The notes beneath the pieces were generated by a model, which was not told the origin of the DNA, ran no database searches, and was given only the letters and a program-made list of their open reading frames with translations. This document shows positions 1 to 5,474 of a stretch of DNA of 8,373 nt, in pieces (position 1 is the first letter of the stretch; each line of letters begins with the position of its first letter). The stretch comes from JAABYT01 sp041581935. Lineage in GTDB: Bacteria; Pseudomonadota; Gammaproteobacteria; HK1. The stretch is from the NCBI GenBank assembly GCA_041581935.1, contig JBFICP010000141.1, positions 1 through 8,373 on the forward strand, in the 5' to 3' direction. The position numbers and the translations under genes are program-made.

Positions 1-2087
1 AGTGACGCCGCCCGATTGTAATCGCCGGACTCGAGTGCCAGTTCCGCAAGCTCCCCGAATCGCAGTCGCAGTCGATCGTCACTCAGGAGGGGATTCGTCG
101 GTGACATCTGTCGAACCGCGTCGAGAACGTCCCCAATGTACTGGCGTCCGTCTTCCCGTGTGAGCAGTCCGGCATCGAGATAGCGATTGAATCGATCCCC
201 GAGTCGATCGAGCGCATTCTCGAGCCGGGATTCGAGCTCTGTTTGGATCTTGAGCGCCGCCGCCGAATCTGGATAGAGATCCTCGAGCACCCTCACCTGT
301 CGATGAGCGAGCGGATAATCGTAGAGGCGGGCAGCCGGGTCGAATGCCGCGAATATGCGGGTCTCGAAGTCCTCCACGATGGAGGTGCGTGCGCGCTCGT
401 CGTCGAGAATGTCGCGTTGCAGATCCTGCGGAAAGGTGCGCACGAATTCCAGCCACTGGTCGAGGCGCTCGCCTTGCACCTGACCGATGTGTGCGATGAT
501 CGCTTGTTGGGTGCGTTCATCCTCGATAATTTTTTGCAGCCCTTCATGGCCGAGACTCGCCGCCTTTGTGAGCGCATTGCGGATATTCTGCATGCCAGGC
601 TGCTCCAGGGCCGCAATGACCTCCTCGTGCTGGCGTCGATTGTAGAGATCCACTATCGGCTTGTATGCGAGCGCCGCAATCAGCAGCGAGGCCGCGAGCG
701 CCCCGGCCACGGCATACGTAGCGGTGCTGTGTCGGCGGCGAATATCATGGAGAAATTTCTCCACAGTCGGTGTACGCTGCCCGCGGTGAAGCGCCAGTCC
801 CCTGGCGAGTCCGCGATTCTGACGTTTTGAAAGCTTCTTGATGCGGCCCGGGCGCAGTCCCATCTCCTTCGCCTTGGGGGCGCTTTTCTTGGCGTAGGGA
901 TGACGCCCGGTCAGGAGCTGATAGGCGAGGATTGAGAGCGCGAAGATGTCGTCGCGTGGATCGGGATCCTCACCCTCGAACATTTCCAGCGTCGCGTAGG
1001 TCGGCGTCAGCGCTCCGAGCTCGGCCGGGTCGAACAGCGTGGTTTCGCCTTCAGCGTCGACCTTCGACTTCGACGCCCGCGCAATGCCGAAGTCCAGCAG
1101 CTTGACAGTTCCGTCACGAGTGATGAAGCAGTTACCCGGCTTCAGATCCGAGTGCACGAGCCCGTTATCGTGCGCGTAGGCGAGGCCGGCGGCGAGCTGC
1201 TCGATGATACCCATGGCCTGGTCGACCGGCAGGCCGTCGGCCGGCAGGGCGCGTATGAATGCATCCAGGGGCTGTCCCTCCATGACCTCCATGGTCATGA
1301 ACACGGTCTGCGTGCGTTCGTCGCGATCGAAATCGTATACGGTGGCGATGTTGGGGTGCGCGAGACGTTGCTGCTTCGACGTCTCGCGCTGCAGCGCGAT
1401 GAAGGCTTCCGGATGTTGCTTGAAATCGGCCTGCAGAAGCTTGATGGCAACGTACGGATTGCGATCCTTGGCTTCTTCCTTGAGGAGATCCTTGCCTTTC
1501 CATACCGCGCCCATGCCGCCTTCTCCGAGCTTGGCGATCAGCTCGAAGCGCCCGCGCAGCACCTCGCCTTTTTGAAATTCCCGCTCGACGCCGCCCACAT
1601 CGTCGTAAAGCCCCGGCCACACGGTGCCGGTTGGCTCCTCGCCGGTGCCCATGGCACCCATGTCCGTGATGGTCGGATCGGCGCGCTCCTCGGCTTTCGA
1701 AGGCGCGGGCGGTTGCGGCGATCCGACCAGCTGCTCGCGCCTTTTCGCGACCTCTTCGTCGGAATAACCTGCGGCCGGATTGAGCTCCGTCGGTCCTTCC
1801 CGCTCTCCCAGTCCGCGGTGCATGGCCGTGGTGCTGTCGTCGACGACATCGCTCCTGGAAGTGCCCACCACCGTCTCGCTGTCCCCCGACAATGCGATCA
1901 GCTGGCGGCGCAGGCGCCGATAGTCGTCATCGGCGAGGCCCTGGGTGCGCGCCGCCTCGAGTGCGATCAACGCCTCGGTGACCGCACCGTTGGAGCCAGG
2001 GTCCAAGGCTTCGACGCTCGAGCGCACCGAATCGAGGGCGACTCGTCCACCCAGGTAGGCCTCAAGTAGGCGCTCGAACTCCGTCAC
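1..2087 (-). CDS. Transmembrane Ser/Thr protein kinase (C-terminus cut by window edge)
   Basis: Transfers phosphate from ATP to Ser/Thr residues; predicted inner-membrane receptor kinase. At least 695 residues are visible and no stop occurs before base 1. Residues 1-66 look helical. Residues 67-176 are flexible and rich in Pro, acidic residues and Thr (T72, T76, T86, T87, T139, T141, T153, T155). Kinase domain about 180-450: Gly loop LGEGGMGAVW (187-196), VAIK with K216, helix-C E235, catalytic HSDLKPGN (H312, D314, N319), DFG 332-334, P+1 segment TPTYATLE (361-368), DPRDD (D380) and late R438. After RRR (450-452) comes one membrane helix (458-475). The helical remainder should be periplasmic and ends in a TPR-like stretch. 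Start: GTG at 2085-2087, chosen because GAGGT lies 9 nt upstream, overlapping the phosphatase stop, and the frame runs unbroken from there. Catalytic residues are intact. HSD replaces HRD (a non-RD kinase) and TLE replaces APE. PpkA-like and PknB-like kinases share the layout; substrate and signal are unknown. Confidence 0.95.
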   Translation of the reverse strand, partial: MTEFERLLEAYLGGRVALDSVRSSVEALDPGSNGAVTEALIALEAARTQGLADDDYRRLRRQLIALSGDSETVVGTSRSDVVDDSTTAMHRGLGEREGPTELNPAAGYSDEEVAKRREQLVGSPQPPAPSKAEERADPTITDMGAMGTGEEPTGTVWPGLYDDVGGVEREFQKGEVLRGRFELIAKLGEGGMGAVWKGKDLLKEEAKDRNPYVAIKLLQADFKQHPEAFIALQRETSKQQRLAHPNIATVYDFDRDERTQTVFMTMEVMEGQPLDAFIRALPADGLPVDQAMGIIEQLAAGLAYAHDNGLVHSDLKPGNCFITRDGTVKLLDFGIARASKSKVDAEGETTLFDPAELGALTPTYATLEMFEGEDPDPRDDIFALSILAYQLLTGRHPYAKKSAPKAKEMGLRPGRIKKLSKRQNRGLARGLALHRGQRTPTVEKFLHDIRRRHSTATYAVAGALAASLLIAALAYKPIVDLYNRRQHEEVIAALEQPGMQNIRNALTKAASLGHEGLQKIIEDERTQQAIIAHIGQVQGERLDQWLEFVRTFPQDLQRDILDDERARTSIVEDFETRIFAAFDPAARLYDYPLAHRQVRVLEDLYPDSAAALKIQTELESRLENALDRLGDRFNRYLDAGLLTREDGRQYIGDVLDAVRQMSPTNPLLSDDRLRLRFGELAELALESGDYNRAAS

Positions 2088-2096
2088 CGGTCGCCA

Positions 2097-2101
2097 ACCT
2101 C
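2097..2101 (-). promoter_or_regulatory. Shine-Dalgarno of the kinase, overlapping the phosphatase stop
   Basis: On the minus strand GAGGT includes two bases of the phosphatase TGA stop (2100-2102) and stands 9 nt before GTG at 2087. It decides the kinase start and suggests translational coupling, because ribosomes finishing the phosphatase are placed directly on it. Confidence 0.7.
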
Positions 2102-2927
2102 AAACCGGTCGCTGCTGGCGATTCGGTACGGTATCGGGGTCTTCGACCGCGTGCGTTTTGGCGAAGGCGCTGGTCTCGCCGCGAGCATCCGCCGGCTGGG
2201 CGTGAATCGCCACGGTAATGACCGTGACGTTGTCGCGAGCGCCGTGGGCCAGGGCCCGGTCGAGCAGCGCCTGACTCAAGCGGCTGGTATCGGCATCCGC
2301 CGCCATGCCCGCCATCGCTTCCTCGGCGACTTCTTTCTCGAGACCGTCGCTGCACAGTATGAAGAGGTCGCCGGCTTCGACGGGAATGATCTCGATGTCC
2401 ACGAACAGCTTGTCGGCGGCCCCGACAGCGCGGGTGACGAGATTACCGTGCGGATGGTCGACCGCCTGCTCAGGCGTGAGCACGCCACGCTCGACGAGCT
2501 CCTCGACCAACGCGTGGTCCTGGCTGATCTGCTCCAGGCGGCCGGCACGGTAACGGTACATGCGACTGTCACCGGCCCACAGGCACACGGCATGCTCGCC
2601 GTGAATCAGCATGGCCACCACGGTGCTGCCGATGGTGTGGGTCTCTTCGCGCTCGGCATACTCGCGCAATCGCGCGTTGGTCTCGATGAGCCGTTGCTCC
2701 ACCGCTTCGACGAAGCGGCCGAGCGACTTGGGTGGTTCGAGCTCCTGCATCGCCGAGACCACCATTTGGCTGGCAACGTCACCGGCAAAATGCCCTCCCA
2801 TGCCGTCGGCTACCAGCCACAGGCCGAGGTCGGGGCGCTCGAGATAAGCGTCCTCATTGAGCTCGCGCACCGAGCCAACGTCGCTGCACGCGCTCGATGT
2901 CCAGGTCAGCGGTGCTCGGTCACCCAT
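2100..2927 (-). CDS. PP2C-family (Stp1/PppA-like) protein Ser/Thr phosphatase
   Basis: Metal-dependent (Mn/Mg) phosphatase that removes phosphate from phospho-Ser/Thr; cytosolic, with no signal peptide or membrane helix. 275 residues, slightly longer than the usual 235-260 of bacterial Stp1 enzymes because of a polar C-terminal tail after about residue 243. Family motifs are complete and in order: SDVGSVRELNEDAY with R21, N24, E25 and D26; DGMGG (41-45) with metal ligand D41; GST (100-102); AGDSR (118-122); HPHGNLVTRAVG (158-169); CSDG (192-195) with metal ligand D194; GARDN (229-233) with D232. The start ATG at 2925-2927 has GAAGGG 5 nt upstream. It is first in the operon, and the kinase begins 12 nt after its stop, so the kinase and its substrates are its obvious targets. 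Activity is near certain from the motifs; the physiological substrate is inferred from context. A T6SS PppA role is possible in principle, but no T6SS gene is visible. Confidence 0.97.
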   Translation of the reverse strand: MGDRAPLTWTSSACSDVGSVRELNEDAYLERPDLGLWLVADGMGGHFAGDVASQMVVSAMQELEPPKSLGRFVEAVEQRLIETNARLREYAEREETHTIGSTVVAMLIHGEHAVCLWAGDSRMYRYRAGRLEQISQDHALVEELVERGVLTPEQAVDHPHGNLVTRAVGAADKLFVDIEIIPVEAGDLFILCSDGLEKEVAEEAMAGMAADADTSRLSQALLDRALAHGARDNVTVITVAIHAQPADARGETSAFAKTHAVEDPDTVPNRQQRPV

Positions 2928-3170
2928 GGCAGCCCTTCAATCCGCGCCGATCGGCCGCAGGCGGTGGCGACTCCGTGGCAAGCACGATCGGTCGTGCGCC
3001 GCGCCGAAGTGGTGAGTAGCATAGGCTCCAGTCACGACGACTGGGCGGCCCGTGCCTGTCCGGCTCCTGTGCGCCCGAACGCCCGGTGCCGGCAGCATTA
3101 AGTGTAATCCCCCAATGGAGCTGGCGCATTGGTGCACGGCTTCCGGGGAATCGTCCGTACCGGTCGCAAC

Positions 3171-3191
3171 GGCGCGCGCGGCTCGCGCGCC
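3171..3191. repeat. Perfect 8-bp GC-rich inverted repeat (hairpin)
   Basis: GGCGCGCG (3171-3178), loop CGGCT, CGCGCGCC (3184-3191). No T-run follows on either strand, so it is not a standard intrinsic terminator. It sits between the divergent operons, where it could be a protein-binding dyad or an mRNA leader structure. Confidence 0.6.
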
Positions 3192-3281
3192 ATGTCGCAA
3201 GGGGGTCACATTCCGTTGCTTCCTGGAGATGGTGCGGGGCATGCGCCACAATGAAGAATTCACATGGAATTTTCCTGTTAA

Positions 3282-3295
3282 CTGATTGAGATCAT
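3282..3295. promoter_or_regulatory. FNR-like dyad next to the tpsB start
   Basis: CTGATTGAGATCAT matches the FNR/Anr pattern TTGAT-N4-ATCAA except at the two outermost positions, with perfect TGAT/ATCA arms. It ends 7 nt before the tpsB ATG and includes the only GAG that could serve as a weak ribosome site. A regulator bound here would probably repress. Short match, low confidence. Confidence 0.2.
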
Positions 3296-3302
3296 TGCAG
3301 AG

Positions 3303-5276
3303 ATGCACGGGGGGATCACAGCGTACGCGGGCTCCTGGAGCGCCGGTGCAGGCATTGCGCGAGGCGTCGCCTGCGCCGTCCTGATCGGCACCGTGCTGTG
3401 GGTACCGGGGCTTCGCGCACAGCTGCCGGGCGCGGCGACGCCGGGCGGCGCTCTGCCGGTGCCCCCTACCTCGCCCCCGCAGGCCCCCGGGGAGGCCGAT
3501 CTCGCGCCCTTTCCGGTACCGCCGGCCGTCGAGCGCCCGCTGGACGTCGACGTCGGCGAGCGCTTGTTCGTCGCGCGTTTCGAGCTCAAGGGCGCCGTCG
3601 ATCGTCCCGACGCCGGCATTCGCGTCGAGGACCTCGAAGAGCTGGCGGAATCGCTGCGCCGCGAGTACCTGGGGCTCGTGGACGTGGACGACAACGGCTT
3701 CACCGAGGCCGAACGCAAACGCATCAGCGAAGTGATGCGTGGTCTGGTAGACGCCGAGGATCCGGGAAAGGAGATGGCCGCGCTCGAGGAGCTGATACAG
3801 GGGCTGCGCGAGCAGCGCTATCGCCGACTTGCGGGAATGACCATCGGCCAAATCCAGGAGGTCGCAGCCGCCGTCACCGAGCGGTATCGAAGCGCGGGGC
3901 TGGTTCTCGCTCAGGCTTTCGTTCCGGCCCAGGAAGTCACCGACGGGGTCGTGACCATCGAGGTCTTCGAAGGAAAGCTGGGCGCCGTGGCGTTCCAGGG
4001 CAACGAGATGTACCGGGACGCGGTTCTTGCCGCGCCCTTCAGCGATCTCATCGATGCGCCGGTCACGGCTGCCGGGATCGAAACCGCTATCCTCACGACC
4101 AGCGACTTCCCCGGGATCAGCGTATTCGGCGTCTTTCAGCCCGGCACCGAGGTCGGCGAGACGGATCTGATCGTGCGCGTTCAACGGGAACGCCGCTGGC
4201 AGGCGAACTTGCGCGCCGACAACTACGGCACGCGTTTCACCGGTCAGTATCGCGTTTTCGCCGATCTGCAATGGAACAGCCCGACGGGGGTCGGCGATCG
4301 CTTATATGGTGCGTTCCTGCGCCAGTTCGATCCCGCCAACGGACGATTCTGGCAGCTCGAGTACGAGCGACCCGTTTTCTCACCGGGCACCTCCGTGGGC
4401 GTCAGCGGCCAGAAGAATCCCTTCGACGTGGGATCCGATCTGGCGGCCGCAAACCTGTCCGGCGAATCGGAAATCTACCGGCTGTTCGGACGTCACTCGC
4501 TCGTTCGGTCCCGTCAGCAGAATGTCTCCACCATCGTTACCTGGCAATACAGTAAAGCGGTCACCAGCCAGGCGACCCAACCCATCTTCGAGGACGTGCT
4601 TTCGACGCTCGAGGTCGAGTTCGACTTCGACAGCATCGACAGCCGCGCCCGGGGGCTCAACCTCGGCGCACTCGGATTCACCTTCGGTCTCGGGGATCTG
4701 CTCGGCGGGCACGGCGAGGACAAGGCGGCCACGCAGTCGGTGCCGCCGAGTCGTCAGGGCGCCAGTGGCGAGTTCGCCAGTAACGATTTTTTCAAGACCT
4801 ACGCAAGCTATTCGCGTCTGCAGACGCTCGCCGAGGATATCTCGCTGCTGCTGCGCACCGAAGGACAGTTTTCGCCCAGCTTGCTCACGTCGCTGGAGCA
4901 GTTCAGTATCGGTGGACCCGCGAGCGTGCGCGCATACCCGGTGGCCGAGGCGTTGTTCGACAGCGGCGTGTTTGGCTCGCTCGAGCTGACGGTGAATGCA
5001 CCGGGCTTCTCGCACGTTCCGGCATTCGGGGGGATGACGTGGGGACAAGTGTTGCGCGTGTCGTTTTTCAGCGATTTCGCCTACGGGCATCTCAACGATG
5101 CGCTGCCCACGGACCGCTCCAGTGCCAGCTTCTATGGCTACGGCGCGGGGCTCGCATTCGGAATCCCGGGCGAGCTCCAGGGACGTCTGCAGTTCGCCCG
5201 GCCGTTTCCCGGCGCGCCAACCGCCAGCGATGGCGACGACGATCGCTGGTGGTTCGAATTGACCTACCAGTTCTGA
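3303..5276 (+). CDS. TpsB outer-membrane transporter (ShlB/FhaC/HecB family) with an unusual POTRA1 insertion
   Basis: Omp85-superfamily barrel that exports its partner exoprotein across the outer membrane without ATP. 657 residues, longer than the usual 550-590. Sec signal peptide 1-39 (hydrophobic 22-34, cleavage after LRA), then a Pro-rich linker (about 41-79). POTRA1 begins at RLFVARFELKGA (87-98), is interrupted by about 80 residues resembling two EF-hand motifs (99-178), and resumes at MTIGQIQEVAAAVTERYR through AFVPAQEVTDGVV and VFEGKLG. POTRA2 is about 228-295. The barrel runs from about 300 to the C-terminus, with family motifs RADNYGTRFTGQYR (304-317), loop-6 GGPASVRAYP (537-546, key R543), the FSDFAYG strand (589-595, D591) and a terminal aromatic YQF for BAM recognition. 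Start ATG at 3303 is fixed within narrow limits by an in-frame TAA at 3279-3281; its ribosome site is weak. tpsA follows on the same strand. Confidence 0.97.
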   Translation: MHGGITAYAGSWSAGAGIARGVACAVLIGTVLWVPGLRAQLPGAATPGGALPVPPTSPPQAPGEADLAPFPVPPAVERPLDVDVGERLFVARFELKGAVDRPDAGIRVEDLEELAESLRREYLGLVDVDDNGFTEAERKRISEVMRGLVDAEDPGKEMAALEELIQGLREQRYRRLAGMTIGQIQEVAAAVTERYRSAGLVLAQAFVPAQEVTDGVVTIEVFEGKLGAVAFQGNEMYRDAVLAAPFSDLIDAPVTAAGIETAILTTSDFPGISVFGVFQPGTEVGETDLIVRVQRERRWQANLRADNYGTRFTGQYRVFADLQWNSPTGVGDRLYGAFLRQFDPANGRFWQLEYERPVFSPGTSVGVSGQKNPFDVGSDLAAANLSGESEIYRLFGRHSLVRSRQQNVSTIVTWQYSKAVTSQATQPIFEDVLSTLEVEFDFDSIDSRARGLNLGALGFTFGLGDLLGGHGEDKAATQSVPPSRQGASGEFASNDFFKTYASYSRLQTLAEDISLLLRTEGQFSPSLLTSLEQFSIGGPASVRAYPVAEALFDSGVFGSLELTVNAPGFSHVPAFGGMTWGQVLRVSFFSDFAYGHLNDALPTDRSSASFYGYGAGLAFGIPGELQGRLQFARPFPGAPTASDGDDDRWWFELTYQF

Positions 5277-5287
5277 ATCGCGTGCGC

Positions 5288-5333
5288 CCCCGGATGTGTG
5301 ACCACGGTCACAGTCCGGGGAATGTGCCCCGGG
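5288..5333 (+). repeat. Nested inverted repeat with alternative pairing arms
   Basis: Arm A CCCCGGA (5288-5294) pairs with arm B TCCGGGG (5314-5320), enclosing TGTGACC (5297-5303) paired with GGTCACA (5306-5312). Arm B can instead pair with arm C CCCCGGG (5327-5333) through CCGGGG/CCCCGG across a 6-nt loop. The A-B and B-C hairpins are mutually exclusive. No U-tract follows, so neither is an ordinary intrinsic terminator. Confidence 0.6.
5297..5312. promoter_or_regulatory. Perfect CRP-family operator upstream of tpsA
   Basis: TGTGACCACGGTCACA is an exact match to TGTGA-N6-TCACA, the shared recognition sequence of CRP, Vfr and Clp. It lies about 160-180 bp before tpsA and just upstream of a TATGAT box. 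Relative to the start implied by that box (about 5351) it is centred near -46, close to but not exactly the activating position -41.5. The match is direct; binding and sign of regulation are inferred. Confidence 0.6.
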
Positions 5334-5338
5334 TTACT

Positions 5339-5344
5339 TATGAT
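5339..5344 (+). promoter_or_regulatory. Candidate -10 box for tpsA
   Basis: TATGAT differs from TATAAT at one position and sits in the only A/T-rich patch of this gap. No -35-like hexamer occurs 16-18 bp upstream, which is typical of an activator-dependent promoter and agrees with the CRP-type site just before it. Confidence 0.35.
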
Positions 5345-5474
5345 ATTGCTGAGTTGATCACGATGGGGTAGTTGCGCGCAGGGTCCCGGCGGAGGAGGGA
5401 GGTGCGCGACGGCTCGGTCAGGAAATGGCGTTGCGATGGATGCCCTTGGCAGCCACGCACCCAGGGTACGCCGA

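Larger units (their letters stand above)
2928..3302. other. Intergenic region between divergent operons
   Basis: 375 bp with no credible gene: the open frames here read as Arg/His/Pro-rich composition artefacts with no ribosome site. It must carry promoters for the leftward phosphatase-kinase operon and the rightward tpsB gene, but I find no convincing -35/-10 pair on either strand. It does hold several inverted repeats: a perfect 8-bp hairpin at 3171-3191; CCAATG/CATTGG arms at 3112-3117 and 3127-3132; AATTC-N5-GAATT at 3257-3271; and an FNR-like dyad at 3282-3295. The 3250-3300 stretch is clearly more A/T-rich than its surroundings, as expected of a promoter region. Confidence 0.6.
5277..5474 (+). 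other. tpsB-tpsA intergenic regulatory region
   Basis: 198 bp without a credible gene. From left to right it has a nested inverted repeat (5288-5320) containing a perfect CRP-type palindrome, a competing third hairpin arm (5327-5333), a TATGAT box (5339-5344), and a purine-rich Shine-Dalgarno-like run (5391-5402) with no matching in-frame start. The last 39 bp may be coding if tpsA starts at the in-frame ATG at 5436. Confidence 0.6.

Noticed and set aside
1152..2069. 305-codon open frame on the plus strand, antisense to the kinase
   Set aside because: It covers the complementary strand of the Gly loop, VAIK and HSDLKPGN motifs and shows no domain of its own.
2151..3101. 316-codon open frame on the plus strand, antisense to the phosphatase
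   Set aside because: The opposite strand encodes all PP2C motifs in order; this frame is their codon shadow and has no ribosome site.
3122..3136. Sigma-54-like TGGCGC...TGCA upstream of tpsB
   Set aside because: The GG and GC elements are 11 instead of 12 positions apart and the -12 half lacks TTGC.
2937..4271. 444-codon open frame on the minus strand, antisense to tpsB
   Set aside because: It lies opposite the well-supported signal peptide, POTRA domains and part of the barrel of TpsB. Its translation has no recognisable motif and its tail is Arg/His-rich, as expected from the mirror frame of GC-rich codons.
5288..5333. Hairpins after tpsB as an intrinsic terminator
   Set aside because: No T-run follows either hairpin; the next bases are GTTACTTATG. 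A regulatory dyad explains the perfect TGTGA/TCACA arms better.
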